Below, one piece after another: positions 1 to 10,872 of a DNA stretch of 64,000 nt (its first letter is position 1; every line of letters begins with the position of its first letter). The stretch is from Brugia malayi. Lineage: Eukaryota > Nematoda > Chromadorea > Rhabditida > Onchocercidae. The position numbers and the translations under genes are program-made. Below the pieces are notes generated by a model. It made no database searches, was not told where the DNA came from, and saw only the letters and a program-made list of their open reading frames with translations. Location of the stretch: assembly GCF_000002995.4 (NCBI RefSeq), contig NW_025062479.1, forward strand, positions 22,006,721-22,070,720, given 5' to 3'.

Positions 1-1533
1 AGCAACCCATGTATCATCATTTTCATTTTCCTCAATTTTCTCTTTCGCTTCGCGCTCCTTTTGTTCCTTTTGTTTTTGTGCTCTTTCCGCTTGACGTTTT
101 TCTTTACCTTCAGTCTCACCACCTTCCTTGAATTCTTTTCTGCAAAACAATCATTTTAATTATTGTTTATGAGTATTCAGCTTGTTCACTCAAAAAACAA
201 GTACTTCAAGAAGAATTTTCGCAAATCCTCCATTTGTTTCCCTTCAAGATCAAGGTCAGAATCACTGTCGGAAGAAGCATTTGAGTCAGAACTCCATTCA
301 TCTGAATCTCTGAGTTCACTGTGAGGTTTATTTTTCTCCACTTGTTCCTCATTTTCAGGTTCTTCCTGAAAAAATATTCAAATAATTCCCAAACATTTCA
401 AAAATAAACTGTTTAAGTAAGACACAGAAATGAAAAGCAAAATGTTATATGCTACTTGTTCGTCTTCTTCGTCTTGGTTATCTGCACTTGAATAGCCCAC
501 CGGATCTGGCTCTGCTCTATAAGCATTGACTTCTATTTCCATATCCTAAAACATGGAAAACTCTAGATCGTCCTTGACAAATTAAGCTTGCTGAACAACA
601 TTTTTCAAGTTTTCGATGCTTTTCATACAGGAAACACTTACTTTATTATATTTACGAATTTTCTGACGCAGTGCAGTAAGACCCTTTGAGTTTGATTTCG
701 ACATAGTTTTCCGTGCTTCTTTATCATCCCATTGTTCATTAACAAAATCTTCTAGTTCAACCAAAATTCGTACGTAAAAACGAGGTGTTGACATATTTTG
801 TCGTGTTAATACAACTTTTGTCTTCTCAAATACTTTACACAACTCTTCGAACGCTGAAAAGAATTATGTTTAAATTCTTTACTTCTTAAAGACATTGATG
901 CTTCTTCAGCTTCTCTAAGTCCCATTCACTACTCAATTTAATTTCCCTCCTCTGAAAAAAACTAAATCTCAAAAAAATATCTGAAAAATGAGCTTCTAAA
1001 ATTTACAAAACAAGTCTAAATAAAAGCAAGTAATTTACTCAAAAGTTGTATATTAATAACTAACAATTAAATTATTACTCATAATTACTTTGGCGTATAA
1101 TGTTACACTTGAATTTTAGAAATAACACTGAGAAAAAGAGCTCTAAGTTTTACTTGACAGAAGCTTCGACATATCCTTGATGTTCCTTGAATTTTTTGCT
1201 TGTTTGATTAGATCTTTCAGTTCTTCAAATTTCCTGTCTTTCTGTGCCTTGACAACGCGCTTCTGTCCTTCATCATCACTATCAGATGGATACGCAAAGG
1301 CGGCTCTATAAATGCATTTATTAATCAAACACAGATGTATACTTTTATCGAATCGGTCAATTTCTAGAACTGAATCAAAGAGACTGACCCCAGAAGCAAT
1401 TCAGTGAGGACGAAAAGCAAAATCACAAAGAAACAAACTGTGGTCTCTTGATCGGCACATATGGCTCCTCGTCGCTACTCTCAGAACCCGACGAATCCGA
1501 ACTTGACACTGCTCCTTTGAAAAACTTTGACAT
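1..1533 (-). CDS. eif-3.C: eukaryotic translation initiation factor 3 subunit C (N-terminal part, continues off the left edge)
   Basis: Subunit of the eIF3 complex that loads the 40S ribosome with initiation factors and mRNA in the cytoplasm. Exons on the minus strand: 1533-1439, 1305-1154, 853-642, 545-456, 365-205, 139-1; all phases agree. The start gives MSKFFKG followed by a Ser/Asp/Glu-rich stretch, as in known eIF3C (MSRFFATGSDSESES in human, established knowledge). Conserved blocks visible are KRVVKAQKDRKFEEL (exon 2), PRFYVRILVELEDFVNEQWD and LTALRQKIRKYNK (exon 3), then acidic linker and a Lys/Glu/Gln/Arg-rich stretch in exons 4-6. The PCI/WH domain would lie outside the window. It points away from the DUF229 gene, so the 2.2 kb between them probably holds both promoters. 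Confidence 0.93.
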
Positions 1534-1655
1534 TTTCTCCTATTAGAACTAAAAATAATGCGAATATATTCCATACTTCTTTAAGATGTTCTGACAGTTC
1601 AGTGCCCTCAGTTCATAGTTTCTCTCTTAAAAGGAATTAAATCTTAAAAGAACCT

Positions 1656-1692
1656 CACCCCCTCTCCCCTCCCCCTCCTCCTCAACTCCCCA
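1656..1692 (-). other. G-rich tract on the minus strand upstream of eIF3C
   Basis: The plus strand has C runs at 1658-1662, 1666-1669, 1671-1675 and 1688-1691. The sense (minus) strand therefore carries four runs of four or five G, about 125 nt before the eIF3C start codon. This is a potential G-quadruplex or a promoter element. It stands out sharply from the AT-rich surroundings. Function is inferred only. Confidence 0.4.
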
Positions 1693-2804
1693 AATACCTA
1701 AACCCCAATACCCAATCGCCATCCTCTAAAACCACTTCCTTTCTTTTCAAAGCACCTGAATAACAGTGGCCCGTAGGACGAAAAGTGACCACTGTGCAAC
1801 ACACTCGTCCCGTATCTATAAGAAGATTAATCATTAATCACAAATTAGGCTCCATATGCCTTTTTGATGTGTTCAGGGGAAGGTATGAGGTATATTTTAT
1901 CAATTTAATCAAATGCTAATCATATTTTAGCAAATTCTGCTTTCTATCAAAGCGTAAACCAACGATAAAATCGAAGAAATCAATGTTAATAACTTAAAAA
2001 CTCGTTGACAATATTTATTCAATTTATATTGTTGCATGAAAAAGTATCACTTGAATATATGCCAAATATATTTCAATGCTTCACTTCTAACTGATAACTT
2101 AGAGTGGAATTTACACAACTGAAATAGACATGAATGGAGAGAGAATCATTCTTATCATTCTTATCAATTTATCATTTTCATTGCTTTTGCTAATTTTGCT
2201 TCAGTGAATATCAGTTATTTCAACTATCGATTATTTTGAAATATAATTTCTAACTATTGGTTATTTTGAAATTTAATTTTCTGGCTTTTAAATATAAAAA
2301 GCGTAGAATTTGGAAAAATTAAGAATTATTGAGACAACCGTTAATTAATACATCAAATCTTAGATTATTTGTTTGCATATTTCTTATCAAAATCGTCCAA
2401 TATATTTCAATATGTTTAACATTCAACTAGCTATCTTTTTATGATAATTTTTTTATCATCAGAAATTATCATCAACGTTTTACTATTATTACACTTCACG
2501 ATGAATTCTATTTTGCTATTTTATTTCATTTTATACATTCTATTTCAATTATTTTTAATCATTGATAAACATCTTATTTTTGCTTTCTAATTTGATATTG
2601 TGTAATCGAAATGAAATGATAAAAGAAATAAAAGAATGGCCGTTCCGATCACATTGCTCAAATATCTTTTCATTTCATCCAGTCATTGTCCATGTCAACA
2701 ATTCATTTATCCATTTGTTCACCTCTTTTTAGTATTATTTGTACATTTTCATTAATTAGTTGAGCAATAGTTTAATAAAATTTCAAAATTTAAATTTTTG
2801 ATTT

Positions 2805-3470
2805 TAAATTTGAAAGAATTTAATCCTAGCAGAAATGTTATAAATAAAATAACTTTTTAATTTTAGTAAACTTGAAATGCTAATATTTTTATCAATATCA
2901 AAAGTAGTCTAAGTTGCTTCAAAACTTTTTAAAAGTGAATAGTTAATTTATGAATTAATTGATTTATCAGTGCTAATTGCTTTTTGAAATTTCCAAAAAT
3001 TTTTGTAGTAAAAATTATTAAACAGTAAAGAAATTCCTTCCTTCTTTTTTTATAAAATGAAGTATTAAAATCAAGACCAAATAATGATAATAATATAATA
3101 ATAATAATAATATAATAGTAGTAATAATAATAATAATATAATAGTAGTAATAATGACATAATAATAATAATAATGATATAATAATAATAATAATAATAAA
3201 GAATCAGTTAAAGTAGAAGCAAATAATACTAATAAGAAAGAAATTCAAATCTGATTAGTAACTATAAAATTAATAAACCTAGCAAAAAGTCAATACTAAT
3301 AGTATGTAAATATTTAAAAATATTTAAATTTGAAAGAATTACATTCTAGCATAAGTGTTATAAATAAAATATCTCTCTAACTTTAGCAAACTTGAAATGT
3401 CAGTGTTTTTTTTTTTAAATTTTTTAAAAGTGGATAATTGATGAAGTTAATTGATGAATTAATGAAACTC
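2805..3470. repeat. diverged direct repeat pair flanking a microsatellite
   Basis: A block at about 2805-2955 recurs at about 3328-3470 in the same orientation. Shared landmarks are AAATTTGAAAGAATT, a TTATAAATAAAATA segment, AAACTTGAAATG and TTTTTAAAAGTG(A/G)ATA. The copies are clearly diverged, so the duplication is old. The AAT microsatellite lies between them. Confidence 0.6.
3080..3200. repeat. (AAT)n microsatellite with interruptions
   Basis: Runs of AAT/ATA trinucleotides from about 3080 to 3200, broken by repeated GTAGTAAT and GATATAAT interruptions. That gives a second-order periodicity. Confidence 0.85.
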
Positions 3471-3751
3471 AAAATTATTACATCTAATCAAAACCTCAAG
3501 TTGACCTTCAACATCTTAAACAAAGATAAAAAGTTCAACCACTATCTGATTCACAATTTTCCATTGATTTCTAATTTCTATTTTCTTTCTTAATCACTAA
3601 TGCTGTGAATAGCAGGAAAAAAACAGAAAATTTTCTCTGCTATATTAACATAAATTTTTTGAAATGTAAATATCAACAATATTTGTTAATATGAAAACTT
3701 TATTTGTTGATAAATATTGGATATTGTAATCTAATTTAGGAAAGAATTTGA

Positions 3752-6700
3752 ATGTACGATGTTCCGTTGGAAGAAGTATTTGACTTGGAAGAAATATTGG
3801 ATTGTAAGTTTGCTTTTGTTTATTCTTTTCTTATCATCGCAGTTATCATCTCTGATAATAGGAAAGCGTTAATTATTGTGATAATGCATTTTAAGATGCT
3901 TTCAAATAATCAAAATTAAAATTTCTACTGCTTCAAAATTGATTTAAGAAAAGAAAAATAAATTGAAAAAAATCAATATGCACCATTAGATGTTAGATGT
4001 TATTTTATCATTAGATGTTATTTTTTTTTAAAATCATTAGATGTTATTTTATTAAACAAAATTAGGATACATCCTGTGAAATCTTAATTCATTGTGCTTT
4101 TTCATAATTATGAATTTGACTTATCATAATTTTATCTTAATCTTTCCTCTGAAAATGATTAATAGAAGTCAAAGATTTTATATAGGTCACACTATAGTTT
4201 AAACTATTGATAATCAATCCTTTGCATAGTTTCTTTTTTTGATTTTCAGTTATTCATTGTTAATATCAGTTGCATTTTATACTTCTTGCATTTCTTCATG
4301 TACCGAACATATCAACGTGATCCGTTTACGATCGTATCAACAAATTTTTCTGGTTTGTACTTCAATAAAATAATTTAATAAAATGGCGCACATTTTTATT
4401 AAATTATTTCTCTTGAATTGTTCACTTTTTTTTTTTTTTTTTTTTTTGAAACAGTCAATAATGCGAGTAAAATATAACATTCGATGTTCTCTTTTTTTCT
4501 TTAAATCGTTTTCGATAAGTACCACCAATAAGATCTAAAAAAAAAAAAGAAATAAAAAGAAAGAATTGAATTGTAAAGTGTCTAACAGTGAAATTATTTG
4601 ATTCTAATTGCATTTAACTGCAATTAACAGTAATCATTTCATTAAATACAATCTTTACACTCAAATATTTCTACTTTTTCTTTTCACCATTGAACTTTTT
4701 TTTTTCTTTTTTATTCATTCTATTTTCCAGATAATTCATTTAATGAAACTTTATTACTGGAAAATACTTGTAAATTTCCAATTATTGAACCAAATGAACC
4801 GAATTTGGATGGTTATATCGAGCATTACAGGTTACATTTGAAGAATTTCCGATTTCGATTAGTTTTAATTAATTGTTTTCAATTTTATTCATTGTTATTA
4901 CTTTAGTGAGGTATACTGTACCAAATTTATCCTACGATTAATTAAAAATAATTGAAAATTTTTATAATTCGTATAAGAAAAGCTAGTAATACCTCAATAG
5001 AATTATATAATATGACGGATATTCGATGTGAATATGTTTTATTGACAAATCTTAAAATTGCGGATTGGTAAATCGGGTCAACAAGAAATATGCACCCAAT
5101 TGTCGAATTTTCCATATCAAAAATATGATGTGACAATGTGATATCAATGTGACACGATCTGAAAATGGGTCAGGCAAAAACAATAGAATAATATAACAAC
5201 TGAAAGAGAATGAATAAAAAATGTACGAAAAAGCAAAAGTGTAATATCTATATGTTTTCAGGCTTATAAAATGTTCATTTATAAAATTAATATTTATTTG
5301 TTGCATTCATTAGCTTTGGATTACTAATCAACATTGTTCTGTGATAACAATAATAATTAATAACAATATCGATAAGTAGCGAATTAATCAAATCAATTAT
5401 TAATTAACCATTAAGTAATAATTATAAATGAATAGAATCAGATAATATTATTAAAAAAAAAAAAAAAAAAAAACGAGAATTGAAATTGTAGTCTCGAATT
5501 AAATTTACAGTTTCGAATTTTTATCTCTCCAATCTTATAGATCTATCCATTGCAACAGCCAAATGCCAAATATGGCTTCTATGGACGATGGATATTTGAT
5601 TGTCCATGGTGAATTGGAACCTTGGAAGCAAATTCGACTTCCCAAATACAAGTACAATGTTTTTTTTCAAAAAAAAGTAAAACTAATTTTAGAACCGTTT
5701 AATGCTCTTCTCTTTCCTTACTTTAAAGGAAACATGAAAATCACCCTAACAATAATAATAATTTACTTTTCGACCTAAAATAGTTTAAAATAACATTTTA
5801 GGTGCTATTATCAAGGTCTCAGTGGTGGCTTATATCCAAATATTAGTTGGTATCAGCTAATTGATGATCCCATCGAGGTTATTTGTAAATATTTTAGTAA
5901 TTTCAAATGTAAAAATTAAGTCTCTCGCATTTAACTATTTCTTTCACACCATATAATATTAAACTTTTTAACATTTGTGAATGTCAATCTTTCCAAAAAA
6001 AGCAATCTTTATTAATTTAATTTATCAAAAAAAAAAAAATTTTTTTTCAAAAGTTTAATCGAGAATTGATTAACATATTATCATTGTGACTAATTAACTT
6101 ACCAATTTCAAATTTTTGTTATTTGTAATAGCAAAATTTTCAAATCTTTTAGATAGCACCGAGTAAGCGACTTCGTATTCCATACGATCAGTTTATTGTG
6201 CGATGTTACAATAAAACATTACTTGGAAAAATTAGCGATAAGCCATTTTATAACGAATCTATGTTTTATGAACGAGCTTTTGTAACATTTTCCAAAATGG
6301 ATGATATGGTTAGTTGGTTGATTGATTGATTGATTGATTGTTTGATTGATTGATTGATTGATTGATTGTTTGATTGATTGATTGAATGACTGACTGATTG
6401 ATACAGGAAATTTACATTTTTATGTTAATCAATTTTATTACACTTTAATATACTCAATTTTTTTATATTTTATTATACTTTTAGGTTGCAAATAGTAAAG
6501 TAGAATGAGTTATTTTGATTCAGAATAATGAAAATGAAAATATATATAGAAAATTTTATTGATTTACTCAAACATTTCTTTTAGCTCAAGAAGAAGTTGG
6601 AATTCAAACGAGCAGATCCAGTAAGTTTTTCGAAATTATTGTTTTTATTTTTTCAAAATGTTAAATTTTTGAATTACTGATAAATTTGAAATATTTTTAT

Positions 6701-9700
6701 ATTTAATTATATCTCACAAAAATGTCACATCATCTTTTTTTTTTTTTTATTTTCATTTTTAGGAAAAGCCATCGCTTAGTATTCTCGTATTAGATTCAGT
6801 GTCGAGAAATCAGTTTCTGCGACATATGCATAAAACTGTTGCATTAATGAAACAACTTGGTTTCATCATTTTAGAAGGTTTTATATAATTATAAAAAAAC
6901 CTATAAGTAGCTTTAACAGTTAATACGAAAATTTAATTTATAATTGGAGTAGAATATATACTGCATAATATTGATCTAAACTTTCTGACATTAATGAATT
7001 TAAAATATTTTCAATTTTTCTAGAAGTAATCTTTGCCACTTAGTTTACCAAGAAAAAAAAAAGACGAAAAGCATTGAAAATTTAATCAGTAACCAATTGA
7101 AATATCAAATATCCTTATTTGTGGGTTTGAAAAGTTATTTATTGTTGATTCAGGATGATGATTAATTAAAAATTTCTTGATGATACTGTTAAAATCAGGA
7201 AAGTATTAGAATGACAAATTTTCCTGTTCTATAAATCAACACAATTTTTGACTGTTACAGTAACATTTTTCCAGAAATTTAAAAGAAAAAATCTGGATTG
7301 ATAGTTTAGGGTACACAAAAGTGGGTGATAATTCTGCTGTGAATTTGTTACCGATATTAGCTGGCAAATCAATATTACCACAAATTGGTGGCAATGGGGA
7401 TGAGATTTTACCACTAAATGAAATAGTTTCTCTGGAAGATATTGATTTTTTATGGAAAATGATGAAAGGTACTTTTTTGTTTATGGAGAATTTCTCTTCT
7501 TATCTTATCTTTTTTTTTTTGTTTAATTATTTCGATTATAGTAATATAAAATGATTGAATAACTTGTAGATATGTTAAAATTTGCAATAACCATACGACT
7601 ACTGTAGAATGTGCTTACAGTAAGATGAGCAAAGAATACTGTAAAATGTACTTACAGCAAGACGAGCAAAGAATACTGTAAAATCGTTTACAGTAAGATG
7701 TGCAAAAAGAATACTGCAAAATCGCTTACAGTAAGATATGAGATGAGAAATGTGTACACTGAATATAAAATTAAATTTGAAGAGAGAAAATGTCTAACTA
7801 TGATAAATGATGATATCGGTAGTGTATCTCGCGGACTATTCTACTATCCAAAGGAGAAATTCCAGGGATATAAAGCGCCACCAGCGCATTTCTACTTTCG
7901 ACCTTTTCACCTATTCAATACTCGTCATAATGTAATCCCTGCTAGTGGTCAGTGTTTACGAACCGGAGAGGTACTTTTTATATTTGTACCTTTTTCCCAT
8001 GAAATGATATTTTTATATTTGATTACAGAAAAAATATTCATTTTAGTCAATAATTAATCAAAAGATTAAAACACAGAATGAATGATTGAATTTGAAATTA
8101 TTTTTTGAGATTTGTGCTGAAGTTTATTTGGACATATGGGAGACATTTGCGACTAAATTCAAAGATTTGTGTCATTTTTCATTCAATTTTATAACTGATC
8201 TAACACATAATAATCCGAATTATATTGAAGTAATCGATGAGCGATTGTCGTAAGTCATACGTTGTATGAATGAAATTTTGTTTTCTTTATGAATTATTTA
8301 TTTTAATATTTTAATGACAAATAAAAGAGTTCTTGAACTAAGTTTGGATCTATAATATTATCCCATAAAATCATTCCTTCACTTATACAAATCATTTTTC
8401 AAATCTCAACCACTTTAACAGAACATCCTTACAACGTTTACATGGCAGCGGTGTGCTCAATTCCACTGCATTGGTTATTATGGGAGATCACGGGAATCGG
8501 ATTGGTTCAATTCAACGAACTTATATTGGTCGCATAGAAGAACGAGCACCACTATTCAGTATCAGATTACCCGATGCTTTTATTTACAAATATCAAGAAG
8601 AAACAAAAAATTTGATGATGAATACGAAAAGGTTTGAAAGTTTAATTCAAACTTTACTTTTCTTTCCAAAGTCTACTATTCAAATTTCTTAAAATCCACT
8701 TATTGAAACATTTTGCAAATACTTGGAAGATGCAGAAATCTTTGTTTCTCAATGATCTATTGCCTTTGATCGGTTTTGTTTTTTTAGCTTTTTAATTTAT
8801 TATTGGAAATTTTTACTTACAACAAAAGGGTTTTTAAGCTTTTTTGTTATTTGTTTTGTATGTTCTTATTTTTCATTTCCTATTTTTGTTTTTTTTTTTA
8901 ATTTTTTTTCTTTTTTTTTTCTTTTTTTTTTTGATTTTTAGGTTTATGTTTATGGTTTTAGAAATTTTTAGTTTTATTTTTATTTGTAATTTTGAGGTTA
9001 GTTTGTTTCTTCTCCTTATTATTATTATTATTGTTAGTTTCTTTTAAGGAATTTTTAATGCTTTTTTTAGAAGTTTTTTTTTAGTTTTCTTTTTTTCAGG
9101 ATTAGTTAGTATGGTTAATACTCCAAACAATTGTGGATCTCAAATGATAGCTCACAATTGAAACCAGTTACATAGCACAATTTAAACTTGTTAAATATTT
9201 TTAAAATTTAGATTAACGAGTAACTTTGATATCCATCAAACACTGAAGGATATCTCGAGAGCAGAATTTCGACGAAATCGATTCTATTATGACCGAAAAG
9301 GCATTTTCTATTCAAAAATTATAAAGATGCTGAATAAATTCAATTCCTTCGCAAACAATTTGTACTAGATATATTAGTGATAATAATGAAGGAAAGAATT
9401 TTCTGAAAGAGAAAAATGCTTGAGCCTTTCTCTCTTAAGCTTTTTTATTTTTTTAATTTAATTTTGAAAGATTTGTCCGAAAAAAAAATGCACTAAAAAT
9501 ACATTCTATGAGTAAAATTTACTTTACAGAAAAAAATTATCACAATTTATTAATTTGATTTTAAAAAGATGAATGCTTAGGTAGAGGTATTAGTTTAATG
9601 GATGAAGTAGTAAACAAGGATCGAACTTGCGAGGATGCTGGTATTCCACAAAATTTTTGCTTATGTATGGAACGAAGAAATTTGCGTCGATTAAACAGGT

Positions 9701-10188
9701 AACTTTTATTAGTTTAATATTTCAAAATATCCTTTCACTTTTTATTTCTGTAATTTTTATTTATTATGCTAATCAATAAAATTATTCTATGCTAAGAATT
9801 AAAATCTTCCACTGTATTACAAAAATGTTTTAAAAAAAATTTTTTTAAATCTTTCATTATGAATTATTATTACTACTATTAATTGATTTGATTGTTTTAT
9901 TAATTAATTGATACTCTACGATAATATAAGAAAGCTATTTAGTAAGTAATAATATAAATTTTTATCATTGGTTATATTTGACCATTACTTCTTCCTCTTC
10001 TTTTGCAGTACCTCAACAGAGTTTAAAAATTTGACAAAGTTAGCAAGGAATACTATCGCAAAGAGTGATTGCTTTGATGTTAAACATCTGCAAATAATTT
10101 CGGAAAGAATTGATGTATATGCAATTAATCAAATGGTTAGACAAGGATTACGCGATCAAACTGAGTGAATTTTCCTTCTCTTTTCTTT

Positions 10189-10229
<41 letters not shown>

Positions 10230-10872
10230 GCTAAAGTGATTGGTTGGGAAATGAATGTTTAATGTTTTTTTAACATATGAATCATAGCAATAATCAGCAA
10301 TAGTTTATTCTATAGAAGACATTTAAGCATATAATAAAAGATGTATGTTTTTCAATTTTGCATTTACTTTTCAAAATTGTTTAAACTTTATTTAGCTGGC
10401 CAAAAATCCGATGGCAGCAAGCAGAATTGGAAATAATCTATTTTGAAATAAATGTTACAGTGCCTATTTTAACTCAAAATTCAATAAATCGCAGGTTTGT
10501 GCTACTTCAAAGTAATTTTAATTTATTTCATACCTAAGTTTAAATATGAATTATCAAAAATTTTCACTTCACACTTTCTTTTTTCATGCTAACAGGCCTT
10601 TTTTTTTTTCTCGAGAATATATGCAACACAATAGAAATTTGATGTATTTGAACTATGCAGAAGTATTTATAGATGAATTCCGAATTTTTAGAAACAGAAA
10701 TTCCGAAATGATTGATACAGTGATTTTTTTTTGCAGAATATCTATATTATTCCGTGTAAAACACTATGTTAGAGCGGGTGAATATGCACTAGTCGGTGAC
10801 CCATTTGTTTATCACGATGACTTCGGTTGTGCTACCAAAAAGTTGGACGCATTTTGTTCGCATTGTATTTGA
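3752..10872 (+). CDS. DUF229-family protein (alkaline-phosphatase/sulfatase-like fold), probable type II membrane or secreted protein
   Basis: Exons: first exon (3759-3867, or 3752-3803 in another frame), then 4731-4830, 5541-5651, 5802-5877, 6153-6308, 6585-6620, 6763-6877, 7310-7468, 7783-7970, 8110-8249, 8422-8631, 9212-9300, 9581-9698, 10009-10164, 10396-10494, 10737-10872. With 3759 as start this is 665 codons and the frame closes exactly. The 3759 start gives a Lys-rich N-terminus followed by a hydrophobic segment (about residues 15-27), a signal anchor. Family blocks in order: [87 protein letters not shown]. In this superfamily the DSVSR and MGDHG motifs lie near the metal site (established knowledge). 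The substrate in nematodes is unknown. The intron after 9300 appears to start with GC. Confidence 0.88.
6313..6398. repeat. (GATT)n microsatellite in an intron of the DUF229 gene
   Basis: About 20 units of GATT with three GTTT and GAAT variants, directly after the donor that ends the exon at 6308. Confidence 0.9.
7600..7746. repeat. four-copy tandem repeat of about 37 bp in an intron of the DUF229 gene
   Basis: Units begin at 7600, 7637, 7674 and 7712. Each starts TACTG(T/C)A(A/G)AAT and carries (C/T)TTACAG(T/C)AAGA(T/C)G in its middle. TACTGTAAAA and TTTACAGTA are near reverse complements, so each unit can fold back. The array ends about 35 nt before the next coding exon (7783). Confidence 0.85.

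Larger units (their letters stand above)
1534..3751. other. divergent intergenic region between eIF3C and the DUF229 gene
   Basis: No coding region recognised. It contains a C-rich tract near the eIF3C start, a diverged direct repeat pair and an AAT-type microsatellite, each listed separately. The remainder is plain AT-rich sequence. Confidence 0.6.

Noticed and set aside
9301..9369. In-frame extension of the DUF229 exon to a TAG (GIFYSKIIK...)
   Set aside because: It ends the protein before conserved C-terminal blocks that continue in correct phase from 9581. Taken as the start of an intron.
10546..10736. Open frame upstream of the last DUF229 exon
   Set aside because: TTTTGCAG at 10736 restores the family sequence directly after SINR. 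The earlier part of the frame is intron.
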